Shown in pieces: positions 1 to 8,609 of a stretch of 64,000 nt of DNA. Under the pieces are notes generated by a model that worked only from the letters and a program-made list of their open reading frames with translations, ran no database searches and was not told the DNA's origin. Source of the DNA: Silicimonas sp. (lineage in GTDB: Bacteria > Pseudomonadota > Alphaproteobacteria > Rhodobacterales > Rhodobacteraceae); assembly GCA_022824525.1 (NCBI GenBank), contig JAJDZT010000089.1:1-64000 (forward strand), given 5' to 3'. The position numbers and the translations under genes are program-made. Position 1 is the stretch's first letter. Each line of letters begins with the position of its first letter.

Positions 1-52
1 TCAGGTTCGAGAGATCCATTGCGGCCTCTGATTCGATTTCAGTCAGAAAACG

Positions 53-1435
53 TCATAGACGGTTGACAGAAGAATGTCCAGCCTGTTCAGAAAACCCAAT
101 GTAAAAATAGACGATCATGCACAGAAAAAATTCGCCGTGGTGCTTGTGGGACTTGTCCTTGTGTTTGTGAGACTTGTCCTTGTGCTTCTTGTCGGGTCCG
201 CCCTTAGGCCCACCGTCCGGTCCACCCTTCGGGCCTCCGTCAGGTCCACCCTTGGGTCCGCCTTTAGGTCCACCCTTTGGTCCACCCTTGGGTCCGCCAT
301 CTGGGTGACCGTCTGGTCCGCCATCGGGCCCGCCATCTGGCCCACCGTCAGGACCGCCATCCGGATGACCGTCTGGTCCACCATCCGGTCCACCGTCCGG
401 CCCGCCATCGGGTCCACCGTCAGGACCGCCATCTGGTCCGCCGTCAGGTCCACCATCGGGTCCGCCATCTGGCCCACCGTCTGGTCCACCATCGGGGCCG
501 CCGTCAGGCCCACCGTCAGGTCCGCCATCGGGTCCACCGTCTGGTCCGCCGTCGGGTCCGCCGTCAGGTCCACCATCGGGTCCGCCGTCCGGTCCGCCAT
601 CGGGTCCGCCGTCCGGTCCGCCGTCCGGCCCGCCGTCCGGTCCGCCATCTGGCCCACCGTCTGGTCCGCCGTCAGGACCACCATCGGGTCCACCGTCAGG
701 ACCACCATCGGGGCCACCGTCAGGACCACCATCGGGGCCACCGTCAGGACCACCATCGGGGCCACCGTCAGGACCGCCATCGGGTCCGCCGTCCGGTCCG
801 CCATCGGGTCCGCCGTCTGGTCCACCATCCGGCCCGCCGTCCGGTCCGCCATCTGGCCCACCGTCTGGTCCGCCGTCAGGACCGCCGTCAGGACCACCAT
901 CGGGTCCGCCGTCAGGCCCACCGTCTGGTCCGCCGTCAGGACCGCCGTCAGGACCACCATCGGGTCCGCCGTCAGGCCCACCGTCTGGTCCGCCGTCCGG
1001 TCCGCCGTCTGGTCCGCCATCGGGTCCGCCGTCCGGTCCGCCATCGGGGCCACCGTCAGGTCCACCATCCGGCCCGCCGTTGTTGGTATCGTCCGATGCA
1101 AGGATAATTGGATCGCTCGGACCGTCGCCGTCATTTGCCGGGGGGGCATCGCCGTTGTGCGGGAAGCGATCAAAGAAACCTCCGTCGTCCCCTACGCGCT
1201 CGCCAGCCACGGCGGGTGCAGCGGTGACTTCGCCGCAGTCCATGTCATCCGCCAATGAAATCGGTATGGGCTCACCGAGGCGAGGGCACGGCACCGTTGG
1301 TTCGGCGACCGTGGCATTCGCCACTTGTGCATCCTCAACACCTGCGCTTGCGATCGAGTCTGCGAAGGAAGACGTCGGAACCATTACCAGTGACAAGACC
1401 GCAGCAACCGCGGTTCGATTCAGAAAATCGTACAT
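53..1435 (-). CDS. Secreted (GGPD)n low-complexity repeat protein
   Basis: The 460-residue product has a Sec-type signal peptide (hydrophobic residues about 9-20, likely cleavage after A25 in SSFA-DS). An acidic linker of about 95 residues follows, then a tract of roughly 70 Gly-Gly-Pro-Asp tetrapeptides. Near the end of the tract Asp is sometimes replaced by Lys and Gly by His. The C-terminus is a basic tail with two copies of KDKSHKH and a final hydrophobic stretch (FFLCMIVYFYIGF). I chose the ATG at 1435 because AAAGAGAGA precedes it; an in-frame ATG at 1450 is the alternative. The tract is open in several frames on both strands, but only this frame has a signal peptide and a sensible N-terminus. 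I do not recognise a family. An extracellular, possibly cation-binding or envelope-spacer role is a guess. Confidence 0.7.
   Translation of the reverse strand: MYDFLNRTAVAAVLSLVMVPTSSFADSIASAGVEDAQVANATVAEPTVPCPRLGEPIPISLADDMDCGEVTAAPAVAGERVGDDGGFFDRFPHNGDAPPANDGDGPSDPIILASDDTNNGGPDGGPDGGPDGGPDGGPDGGPDGGPDGGPDGGPDGGPDGGPDGGPDGGPDGGPDGGPDGGPDGGPDGGPDGGPDGGPDGGPDGGPDGGPDGGPDGGPDGGPDGGPDGGPDGGPDGGPDGGPDGGPDGGPDGGPDGGPDGGPDGGPDGGPDGGPDGGPDGGPDGGPDGGPDGGPDGGPDGGPDGGPDGGPDGGPDGGPDGGPDGGPDGGPDGGPDGGPDGGPDGGPDGGPDGGPDGHPDGGPDGGPDGGPDGGPDGHPDGGPKGGPKGGPKGGPKGGPDGGPKGGPDGGPKGGPDKKHKDKSHKHKDKSHKHHGEFFLCMIVYFYIGFSEQAGHSSVNRL
189..1078. repeat. 12-bp tandem repeat tract (about 73 units)
   Basis: Degenerate 12-bp units (plus-strand core ccgccgtcaggt with third-position variation) encode GGPD on the minus strand. 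Higher-order duplications are visible: a 60-bp block repeats at about 860-920 and 920-980, and a 24-bp block (ccaccgtcaggaccaccatc plus gggg) repeats about four times between 690 and 770. The array is wholly inside one CDS and has no spacers, so it is a coding minisatellite and not a CRISPR. Confidence 0.95.
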
Positions 1436-1661
1436 TGCTCTCTCTTTCATTCTGACCCCACCGTTGGGAGATGCAGCATGAGCCCGTATTGACTTCGGCC
1501 ACCCGGAATCGCTGGGAACCTCCAATGCCGGACCATATGTCTGGACAGGAATTGGCCACAAGATGTTGTGTCTTTTTTTGGGCCAGATCTTGCCGCATTG
1601 GTGCCTCATTATCACATAATTTAACCACATTTGTGGAAACAGAGAATTTCTCTGGACGCAC

Positions 1662-1690
1662 AAAAAAGCCCCGCCGAAGCGGGGCCTTTT
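1662..1690 (-). terminator. Rho-independent terminator after ctaD
   Basis: Read on the minus strand, a 7-bp GC stem (GCCCCGC/GCGGGGC) is closed by a TTCG tetraloop and followed by six T. It lies 17 nt beyond the ctaD stop codon. Confidence 0.9.
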
Positions 1691-1706
1691 CTTGAATTTC
1701 AGTGGG

Positions 1707-3404
1707 TTAGTCGCCTATTACGGCTTCCTTCCGGGGGTAGTGGCCATCTTGCCAATCCCACTCTTCCTGCTTGGGAAGCGTCTCGAACGTGTGCTCCGGC
1801 GGCGGGGTGGGCAGTGTCCACTCCAGCGTGTCGGCATGTTCGTTCCAGTAGTTCTTCTCGGTGATGCGCTTGCCAGCGAAGAGGGTGTAGAACACCACGC
1901 CGATGAACCAGAGGAAGGAGGCGAAGGCAAGGAAGGCACCCCAGCTCGACACTTCGTTCCAGTAGGCGAACGCCTCCGGATAGTCGATATAGCGGCGCGG
2001 CATGCCCTGGCGGCCGAGGAAGTGCTGCGGGAAGAAAGTGATGTTCGAACCGATGAACATCGCCCAGAAGTGCAGCTTGCCCGCCCATTCCGGATATTGC
2101 CGTCCGGACATCTTGCCGAGCCAGTAGTACATGCCCGCGAAGATGCCGAAGACCGCGCCCAAGCTCATCACGTAGTGGAAGTGTGCCACGACGTAGTAGG
2201 TGTCGTGATAGGCCCGGTCGACGCCAGCCTGGCTGAGCACGATGCCGGTCACACCGCCCACTGTGAAGAGGAACAGGAAGCCGAAAGCCCAGAGCATCGG
2301 CGTTTTGAACTCGATGGAGCCGCCCCACATGGTGGCGATCCAGCTGAAGATCTTCACACCTGTCGGCACCGCGATGACCATGGTCGCCAGCATGAAGTAG
2401 GTCTGCTGGGTCAGGCTCATACCCACCGTGTACATGTGGTGCGCCCAGACGACGAAGCCGAGGGCACCAATGGCGATCAGCGCCCAGACCATCGGCAGGT
2501 AGCCGAAGACCGGTTTGCGGGCAAAGGTCGCGATGACGTGGCTGATGATGCCGAAGGCGGGAAGGATGATGATGTAGACTTCCGGGTGCCCGAAGAACCA
2601 GAGGATATGCTGGTAGAGGACGGGGTCACCGCCGCCTGCAGGCTGGAAGAACGTCGTGCCGAAGTTCCGGTCGGTCAGCAGCATGGTGATCGCCCCCGCC
2701 AGAACCGGCAGCGACAGAAGGATCAGCCATGCGGTCACGAAAATCGACCATGCGAAGAGCGGCACTTTGAAGAGCGTCATGCCCGGTGCGCGCATGTTCA
2801 GGAAGGTCGTGATCATGTTGATCGCACCAAGGATCGACGAGGCACCGGAGAGGTGGACCGCGAAGATCGCCAAGTCCATCGAGAAACCGGCTTCAGAAGT
2901 CGAGAGCGGCGGGTACAGGACCCAGCCGACGCCTGACCCTAGCTGACCGTTACCACCCGGGGACACCACGCTGGCAATGGCGAGCGAGGAACCGGCCACG
3001 TAAAGCCAGTAGGAAAGGTTGTTCATGCGCGGGAACGCCATGTCCGGTGCGCCGATCTGAAGCGGCATGAAGTAGTTGCCGAAGCCGCCGAAAAGGGCGG
3101 GGATCACCACGAAGAACATCATGAGGATGCCGTGCGCGGTGACGATCACGTTCCAGATATGGCCGTTCGGTGCACAGGTTTCGCCCGCGATCAGGCGCGC
3201 CCCTTCTTCGCACATGTACTGAACGCCCGGGTCCTTGAGCTCCATCCGCATGTAAACGGTGAAGGCGACGGCGATGAAGCCGACGAAGGCCGAGGTGAAA
3301 AGGTAAAGAATACCGATGTCTTTGTGGTTTGTGGACATAAACCAGCGCGTGAAGAATCCGCGCTCGTGATGCTCGTCATGTCCCTGTACGGCGGCGTCTG
3401 CCAT
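1707..3404 (-). CDS. ctaD: Cytochrome c oxidase (aa3-type) subunit I
   Basis: This is the catalytic subunit of the respiratory haem-copper oxidase, which reduces O2 to water and pumps protons in the inner membrane. The 565-residue product shows the family hallmarks: NHKDIG near the N-terminus, [13 protein letters not shown] with CuB ligand H273 in the His-Tyr crosslink motif, a HH pair for CuB (WAHHMYTVG), and AHFHYV holding the haem a3 and haem a ligands H408 and H410. About 12 membrane segments are evident. The start at 3404 has AGGAGG at 7-nt spacing; the reading frame stays open upstream but without comparable signal. It stands alone here, ends at a strong terminator, and the other cta genes are not in the window. 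Confidence 0.97.
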   Translation of the reverse strand: MADAAVQGHDEHHERGFFTRWFMSTNHKDIGILYLFTSAFVGFIAVAFTVYMRMELKDPGVQYMCEEGARLIAGETCAPNGHIWNVIVTAHGILMMFFVVIPALFGGFGNYFMPLQIGAPDMAFPRMNNLSYWLYVAGSSLAIASVVSPGGNGQLGSGVGWVLYPPLSTSEAGFSMDLAIFAVHLSGASSILGAINMITTFLNMRAPGMTLFKVPLFAWSIFVTAWLILLSLPVLAGAITMLLTDRNFGTTFFQPAGGGDPVLYQHILWFFGHPEVYIIILPAFGIISHVIATFARKPVFGYLPMVWALIAIGALGFVVWAHHMYTVGMSLTQQTYFMLATMVIAVPTGVKIFSWIATMWGGSIEFKTPMLWAFGFLFLFTVGGVTGIVLSQAGVDRAYHDTYYVVAHFHYVMSLGAVFGIFAGMYYWLGKMSGRQYPEWAGKLHFWAMFIGSNITFFPQHFLGRQGMPRRYIDYPEAFAYWNEVSSWGAFLAFASFLWFIGVVFYTLFAGKRITEKNYWNEHADTLEWTLPTPPPEHTFETLPKQEEWDWQDGHYPRKEAVIGD

Positions 3405-3627
3405 GGAGGGGCCTCCTGGTTGTCCGTAGCGTTCCCTTGAGGGAGTCAGCGCTCCCATGTTTGGGATGGTTCTAATCGGCGTATTGCTGGCTCGCAATGG
3501 TCGAAATGCCGCGTCTGGTCGTCAAATTGTCTCAGCCCGATCTATTCTATTTCCGGCATGTTTTTGTCGTGGATCGATGTAGATGGCGAAGGCGGGATGC
3601 GTCAGGCTGGGCGGTGGAGGATTGCAC

Positions 3628-4503
3628 ATGTCAGCCATTTCTTTGCAGAACGGGCGCTTGGATTCCGCGGCGCGCGAGCGATATTGGGGTGACGGTTTTC
3701 TGTTTCCAATCAAGGTGATGGGGAGCGAAGTTGCAGCAAATGCAAGGGCGCGTCTGGAAGCCATCGAACGTGATTGGTTGGATGCCGGGCTGCCCCTTCC
3801 CCTGAACACTTACAAACGGATCAATGCGCATGTCGTGATGCCCTTCGTGGTGGATCTGGCCCGGGAGCCTGCCATCCTTGATGTCATTGAAGGTGTGCTT
3901 GGGCCGGATATCCTCCTCTATTCGGCGGAATTCTTCGTTAAGGAACCGCAAACGCGTCAGGTGGTGTCGATGCATCAGGACCTGACCTACTGGGGCCTTG
4001 GGGCGATCGATGGCTTGGTGACAGCCTGGTTGGCGCTGTCGCCCGCGACACCCGAGAGCGGATGCATGGATTTCGTGACGGGCAGCCACAAGAACCCAAT
4101 TCTTCCGCATGACGACACGTTTGACGCAAACAATCTTTTGAGCCGGGGGCAGGAGATCCGGGTCGATATCGAAGAACATGACAAGACGAGTATTGTCCTT
4201 GAGCCAGGTGAAATGAGTTTGCATCACGGGCTCACCATTCATGGCTCCGGGCCCAATGTAAGCGATGACCGAAGGATCGGGTGTGTGTTTCGGTACATCC
4301 GTCCGGACATGAAACAGGAAGTGGGCACCCGGGATTACGCCATGCACGCACGTGGGGAAGACCGGTACGGGCACTTCACCCATGTTCCGCGACCTGAGGC
4401 CTTGTTCAGCCAAGACAGCTTGGCACAGTATGATGAAATCCGAGCCGAACAGGCAAAAACGATGATGAAGGGCGCGTCCGAGAGTGTCGCGCTTTACGGT
4501 TAG
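3628..4503 (+). CDS. PhyH-family Fe(II)/2-oxoglutarate dioxygenase (PhnY-like candidate)
   Basis: The 291-residue protein has the phytanoyl-CoA dioxygenase-family iron triad H116-x-D118 (VSMHQDLTYW) and distal H205 (TIHGSGPN). R216 is placed to bind the 2-oxoglutarate carboxylate. The start at 3628 has GGTGGAGG at 7-nt spacing. The next gene begins 13 nt after the stop and encodes an HD-domain protein of the type related to PhnZ-like diiron oxygenases. In the known PhnY/PhnZ pathway, a PhyH-type enzyme hydroxylates 2-aminoethylphosphonate and an HD oxygenase then cleaves the product. The pairing suggests similar two-step oxidation here. The substrate is unknown and may not be a phosphonate, because no phn transport or regulatory gene is adjacent. 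Confidence 0.8.
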   Translation: MSAISLQNGRLDSAARERYWGDGFLFPIKVMGSEVAANARARLEAIERDWLDAGLPLPLNTYKRINAHVVMPFVVDLAREPAILDVIEGVLGPDILLYSAEFFVKEPQTRQVVSMHQDLTYWGLGAIDGLVTAWLALSPATPESGCMDFVTGSHKNPILPHDDTFDANNLLSRGQEIRVDIEEHDKTSIVLEPGEMSLHHGLTIHGSGPNVSDDRRIGCVFRYIRPDMKQEVGTRDYAMHARGEDRYGHFTHVPRPEALFSQDSLAQYDEIRAEQAKTMMKGASESVALYG

Positions 4504-4516
4504 GTGGGCGCACAAG

Positions 4517-5110
4517 ATGGAACAGGTGAAGTTCACGGCAATGAAGGACGGGGACCGGGAGGATTACGACTTCCTCGGTCGGCATGAGACGGAATACGCA
4601 AAGGGCACCGCCGACCGGTTGCTGAGCGCGCTTGAGCGCCTTGATGAGAGCCTTTCCGGCTATCAGGTCACCCGGCTTGAGCACTCCGTTCAGTCTGCAA
4701 CCCGTGCGTGGCGGGACGGGGCGGATATCGACTGGATCGTTTCGGCACTGCTGCACGACATCGGGGACATCTTTGCGCCCTACAATCACGATGAATATGC
4801 CGCCGCCATTCTCCGACCCTTCGTGCGGGAGCAATGTGCTTGGGTCGTTGAAAAACATGGTGATTTTCAGCTTGTCTACTATGGCCACCACGTGGGCGCC
4901 GATCCTGAGAAGCGCGCGGTTTACAAGGGGCATCCCTTCTTCGACGATTGTGCCGAGTTCTGCGAACGATGGGACCAATCGAGCTTCGATCCGGATTACG
5001 ACATGAAACCGTTGGAGTTTTTCGCGCCGATGGTGCGGGAGGTGTTTGCGCGCAAGGCTTACGATCCGGCCGTGATACGGGCAGGGGAGCGCGAGCCTCT
5101 GGTGGGCTAG
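4517..5110 (+). CDS. HD-domain protein, possible mixed-valent diiron oxygenase
   Basis: The 197-residue product has an HD-superfamily metal-site pattern: H56 (RLEHSVQSA), H80-D81 (LLHDIGD), H91 (YNHDEYAA), H114 (VVEKHGDFQ) and a late aspartate (D153 or D158 in RWDQSSFDPD). It resembles the COG4341 'predicted HD phosphohydrolase' group. That group is close in pattern to the HD oxygenases PhnZ, TmpB and MIOX, which use Fe-Fe sites rather than hydrolysing phosphoesters. I chose the ATG at 4517 (preceded by AGGTGGG) over an in-frame ATG at 4484 inside the upstream gene. Only 13 nt separate it from the PhyH-type dioxygenase, so the two are almost surely co-translated. A true phosphohydrolase function remains possible. 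Confidence 0.75.
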   Translation: MEQVKFTAMKDGDREDYDFLGRHETEYAKGTADRLLSALERLDESLSGYQVTRLEHSVQSATRAWRDGADIDWIVSALLHDIGDIFAPYNHDEYAAAILRPFVREQCAWVVEKHGDFQLVYYGHHVGADPEKRAVYKGHPFFDDCAEFCERWDQSSFDPDYDMKPLEFFAPMVREVFARKAYDPAVIRAGEREPLVG

Positions 5111-5116
5111 GTGGCC

Positions 5117-5815
5117 TCAGTCCTTGATGACGATGTCGTCCCCATCGAGACACTCTTCGACCCAGGAGGGGATCTTGAGGCCGGCGTTGACTTCGGCGTC
5201 GAGTTTGGCCTCCAGCGCTTCGATATGCGCAAGCTTTTCGGTGACCTCGTCGATACGTTCGAACGGGACGACAACGACGCCGTCCTGATCGGCGACGATC
5301 ATGTCCCCGCTTTCCACCTCTTGTCCGCCAATCTGAACGGGGAACCCGACCGTGCCCGGACCGGACATAAATGGGGACGCCGGGGTCAGACCATTGCACC
5401 AGATGGGCAGGCCGACGGCAACAATACCTTCATAGTCCCGCACAGGCCCATCGGTTACAAAACCGGAGACGCCATTGTTCTTGAGCATGCCCGCGAGACG
5501 ATCGCCTATGGCCGCGCAGGCGCCATGACCGGCGAAAGCTGCGACGACAACATCGCCGGGTTGGACGAATTTCAGGGCGGCGAAAGTCGCCAAGACATCG
5601 GCAGGACCGCAATCGACGGTCAGGGCCGGGCCGAAAGCGCGACTGACGTAGTCCCGGCCATGTCCGACTTGCTGGATATGAGACGCAAGCGCGCCGCCGC
5701 CGCCAAGGGCGTCGACCACAAAACCGGTCGGGACATCCCGAAACGCGTCGACCTGCGCTTGGGTCGGGCGTCGGCGTGTCGCCTTGATGGTCAATTTTGC
5801 GGGAGGTTCGATCAT
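5117..5815 (-). CDS. RraA-family protein (HMG/CHA aldolase-like)
   Basis: The 232-residue product belongs to the RraA/4-hydroxy-4-methyl-2-oxoglutarate aldolase superfamily. It has the characteristic G104-D105-R106 and, about 20 residues on, the R126-D127 pair (TDGPVRDYEG) that binds the pyruvate moiety and divalent metal in the aldolases. Family members either cleave HMG or oxaloacetate-type substrates or, as in E. coli RraA, inhibit RNase E. The length and conserved Arg-Asp fit either. The gene converges on the HD-domain gene with a 6-nt gap, so it is not in the same operon but may be functionally linked. Confidence 0.8.
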   Translation of the reverse strand: MIEPPAKLTIKATRRRPTQAQVDAFRDVPTGFVVDALGGGGALASHIQQVGHGRDYVSRAFGPALTVDCGPADVLATFAALKFVQPGDVVVAAFAGHGACAAIGDRLAGMLKNNGVSGFVTDGPVRDYEGIVAVGLPIWCNGLTPASPFMSGPGTVGFPVQIGGQEVESGDMIVADQDGVVVVPFERIDEVTEKLAHIEALEAKLDAEVNAGLKIPSWVEECLDGDDIVIKD

Positions 5816-5900
5816 AGTCTGCTTTCCGTCGCTGTTTGATTTCCGGGCAGACTAGCTTGGCGGCAGATATTCAACAATTGCGCTGATGTTTCGTAGAAAC

Positions 5901-5931
5901 GAAAACGGCCCGCCGAGGGGGGGCGGGCCGT
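5901..5931 (-). terminator. Rho-independent terminator after yqiK
   Basis: A perfect 10-bp stem (acggcccgcc/ggcgggccgt, loop 5915-5921) is followed on the minus strand by TTTTC. It lies just past the yqiK stop. Confidence 0.85.
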
Positions 5932-5937
5932 CAGTGT

Positions 5938-7650
5938 TTATTCGGCGGCGGGAGCCGGTGTGTCCGGCCTTTCCTCAACGTCTGGGTCCGGGTCCGTATC
6001 TTCGGCCGACGGTAGGTCAGGACGCGGTTTGTCTTCTCCTGCCAGGCTTTCGGCCAGTCCGGCCACGCCCTTGTCCATCGAGACGCCGAGTTCCTCGCCG
6101 ATCTTCTTGAGCGCTGGCAGCTGAACGGCCATTCCCATGATCGAATCGAGCGCTTGGTTGACCGGGGGCTTGTCGCCGCCACCCGCGCCACCGGCACCGC
6201 CGCCCACACCGTTCAGGCCGGAGACCTGGTGGATGCGGATCGTGTCGATCTTCTCGGCTGGCTTGACCATCTGCGCGACGATCTCGGGGAGCTTTTCCAG
6301 CCGTGCCAGCGCGATCTTCATGTTGACGATCTCTTCCGCGATGGCGTTTTCGGCTTCCACGATGGCGCGGCGACCTTCGGCTTCGGCCAACAGGTCCGTC
6401 TTCTTCGCTTCCGCGCGGATGGAGAGCGCATCTGCGTCAGCCTGCGCTTCTTCGCGGCGTGCCTCCGCACGGTCATGGGCGGCGTCCTTCTCGGCCGTCG
6501 CTTCGACTTTCACGCGTGTTGCAGCACGCTCGGCTTCCCGCTGCGCTTCGATCAGAACGATCTGCTTCTGACGCTCCGCCGTCGCGACGGAGCGGGCCGT
6601 TTCGATCGCTTCCTGCGCCTTGATCGCCTCGGCACGTGCCGTGTCAGCAGAGGCGCGCGCCTGGCTTTCCTCTTCCGACTTCTTGTTGACGATGATCTGG
6701 CGTTCCTGATCGGCCACTTCCAACTCGCGGTCACGGCTGATCTCGGCCTCACGGATGGCGCGTTCGCGGGCGATGTCTGCGGCGCGGATAGCCTCCTCAC
6801 GTTCGATCCGGGCCTTTTCGGCTTCCTTCATCGATTGCTCGCGGCGGAGCGCAATCTCGGCTTCCTGCGCGGCCTTCATGGTCTCGATTTCCTGCACCTG
6901 CGCGATGGCGGCGCGTTCTTCTTCTTCCTGGATTTTGAACTTCAGGCGTTCGGCTTCCATGACGGAGCGACGAACGGAGACATCGGCTTCAGCGTCGATC
7001 TCGGCGCGCTCTTTCTTCGAAAGCGCGATGACCTCCGCCAGTTTGCGCATACCGACGGCGGTAAAGGCATTGTTTTCGTCGAGCGCCTCGAACGGTGTCT
7101 GGTCAAGCGCGGTCAGCGAGACCGATTCAAGTTCGAGACCGTTCTTCAGCAAGTCTTCCGAAACCGTGTTCTGCACTTCCTGCACGAATTCGGCCCGGTT
7201 TTCATGGAGTTCATCCATCGTCATCTGTGCGGCCACGGCGCGGAGGCCATCGATCAGTTTCCCTTCGATCAACTCGCGCAACTGGTCGACGAAGAAGGTC
7301 CGGTCACCCAAGGTCTGGGCGGCGCGGCTGATGCCTTCTTCCGTGGCATTCACCGAGACATAGAATTCCACACCTACGTCCACACGCATCCGGTCCTTTG
7401 TGATCAGCGCGCCGTCGCCGTTCCGCTGCACTTCGAGGCGCAAGGTCTTCATGTTGACCGGGCTGATCTCATGAAGGAGGGGGACCACAATGGTACCGCC
7501 ATCCATGATGACCTTCTTTCCGCCAGCCCCGGTTTTGACGAGGCTTACTTCACGTGTGGCGCGGCGATAGAGCCGTCCGAGGACAAGGCCGACAAAGATG
7601 AGAAAGCCGATGACGGCGGCGACGATAATGGCGAGGGTCGTAAACTCCAT
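5938..7650 (-). CDS. yqiK: Flotillin-family SPFH protein (YqiK-like)
   Basis: The 570-residue protein has an N-terminal membrane segment (about residues 5-25) and a basic stop (GRLYRRATREVS). An SPFH/band-7 domain follows to about residue 200. A very long Ala/Glu/Arg-rich coiled coil comes next (about 200-460), then a Gly-rich linker and an acidic, Pro-rich C-terminus. This is the flotillin layout. Flotillins assemble into large membrane-anchored oligomers organising membrane microdomains. The gene sits 18 nt after a yqiJ-type gene; YqiJ/YqiK pairs (NfeD-like plus flotillin) are a conserved operon. A strong terminator follows. Confidence 0.92.
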   Translation of the reverse strand: MEFTTLAIIVAAVIGFLIFVGLVLGRLYRRATREVSLVKTGAGGKKVIMDGGTIVVPLLHEISPVNMKTLRLEVQRNGDGALITKDRMRVDVGVEFYVSVNATEEGISRAAQTLGDRTFFVDQLRELIEGKLIDGLRAVAAQMTMDELHENRAEFVQEVQNTVSEDLLKNGLELESVSLTALDQTPFEALDENNAFTAVGMRKLAEVIALSKKERAEIDAEADVSVRRSVMEAERLKFKIQEEEERAAIAQVQEIETMKAAQEAEIALRREQSMKEAEKARIEREEAIRAADIARERAIREAEISRDRELEVADQERQIIVNKKSEEESQARASADTARAEAIKAQEAIETARSVATAERQKQIVLIEAQREAERAATRVKVEATAEKDAAHDRAEARREEAQADADALSIRAEAKKTDLLAEAEGRRAIVEAENAIAEEIVNMKIALARLEKLPEIVAQMVKPAEKIDTIRIHQVSGLNGVGGGAGGAGGGDKPPVNQALDSIMGMAVQLPALKKIGEELGVSMDKGVAGLAESLAGEDKPRPDLPSAEDTDPDPDVEERPDTPAPAAE

Positions 7651-7668
7651 TCAAATCTCCTGCTGGTT

Positions 7669-8403
7669 TCAAGTTACGGGGCCGAGGGGCACCAGGCGGT
7701 AGCCCTCTTCAAAGCGGTGTCTGAGGACGAGCACTTCCGTGCCCGCCGGAATTTCGTCGTCATCCTTCAGGGGTTCGCCCCGCAGGTAATGCGTATTGCC
7801 GTGCCGGTCTTTCACCTTGACCTCGGTCGGGCTGCCACGGCGCGCGGTGCCCTGTGTGACGACGCCAGTGCGGCGGCCGAGATGGCGTTCGGACATGGCG
7901 CTGGTCTCTGTCTTTGGCAGAAGGCGTGCAAAAGCGCCGCCGAATGTTTTCGCGAACCAGATGCCCGCCAACGCAGCAGGGAAAACCGCGAGGATCGGGG
8001 GCAGCGGGAAGGTCAGGAGGCTCGCAATGAACGACTGAATGGCAAAGCCCGTGACGCCGAAGCCCAGCAAAAGAGCGGCGATCCAGATGAGAACAGGCAT
8101 TTTCCCGATTCCCAGCCACTCAGCCGGGCCGCCGGTGGGGCCTTGTGCCTCGGGCAGTTCGGCATCGACTTCGGGTTCCGCAAAATCAAAGAGATGCGGG
8201 TCTGCATCGCCGAAATCGATATCGAGATCGCCGACATCCGGCATATCGACATCAAGATCGAGATCCATATCAGCATCGGCACCGAGGCCGAGCAATGTGC
8301 CTCCGAGGAGGCCGAGGATGATTTCAAGCGCAAGCAGCCCGAAAAGGAGCGCAAGCGCCAGCGTGAACGGGACATAGGGCCCGGTCAGGTAGAGGTCGAA
8401 CAT
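7669..8403 (-). CDS. yqiJ: YqiJ-family (NfeD/OB-fold) membrane protein
   Basis: The 244-residue product has an N-terminal membrane helix pair (about 8-40), an acidic segment rich in Asp (D/L alternation, about 42-85), two more hydrophobic segments (about 103-150) and a C-terminal soluble domain with an OB-fold-like pattern (RTGVVTQGTARRGSPTEVKV). This is the YqiJ arrangement, a partner of the YqiK flotillin encoded 18 nt downstream. The acidic region is unusually long and regular. The gene is the first in the operon, and an imperfect palindrome lies just upstream of its start. Confidence 0.85.
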   Translation of the reverse strand: MFDLYLTGPYVPFTLALALLFGLLALEIILGLLGGTLLGLGADADMDLDLDVDMPDVGDLDIDFGDADPHLFDFAEPEVDAELPEAQGPTGGPAEWLGIGKMPVLIWIAALLLGFGVTGFAIQSFIASLLTFPLPPILAVFPAALAGIWFAKTFGGAFARLLPKTETSAMSERHLGRRTGVVTQGTARRGSPTEVKVKDRHGNTHYLRGEPLKDDDEIPAGTEVLVLRHRFEEGYRLVPLGPVT

Positions 8404-8414
8404 GGTCCGGCCTT

Positions 8415-8442
8415 TCGATTGTATTCAATGGTATACATTCGA
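8415..8442. promoter_or_regulatory. Imperfect palindrome upstream of yqiJ
   Basis: Ten-base arms TCGATTGTAT and ATACATTCGA, with one mismatch across the dyad, are separated by 8 nt. The element lies 12-39 nt upstream of the yqiJ start codon. The TTGTAT/ATACA core resembles GntR-type operators. It is a candidate operator only. Confidence 0.4.
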
Positions 8443-8609
8443 TATGGGATGCTCACGAACGCGTTACAAGGGGTCCGGGCGCGAAATCGTCCGGATTTTC
8501 GGCTTGGAAACAATCAGATGAGTTTGGCGGGATTGTGTCAGAGTGGCGAGAATTTTGAGGACGGGCGAAACATCGTAGCCAAACGGCCAAATTGAGTTAC
8601 GCTGCTTCC

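Noticed and set aside
189..1078. CRISPR array
   Set aside because: The units are directly adjacent 12-mers with codon-like variation and no spacers.
74..1258. Long plus-strand frames (up to 394 codons) across the 12-bp repeats
   Set aside because: A 12-bp repeat without stops stays open in several frames on both strands. Only the minus frame with a signal peptide is credible.
1692..2936. Plus-strand 414-codon frame opposite ctaD
   Set aside because: It is antisense to a clear cytochrome oxidase gene and has a low-complexity His/Glu/Arg composition typical of a shadow frame.
6154..8595. Plus-strand 813-codon frame opposite yqiK-yqiJ
   Set aside because: It mirrors the Ala/Glu/Arg coiled coil of the flotillin. 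It has no domain pattern and crosses two real genes.
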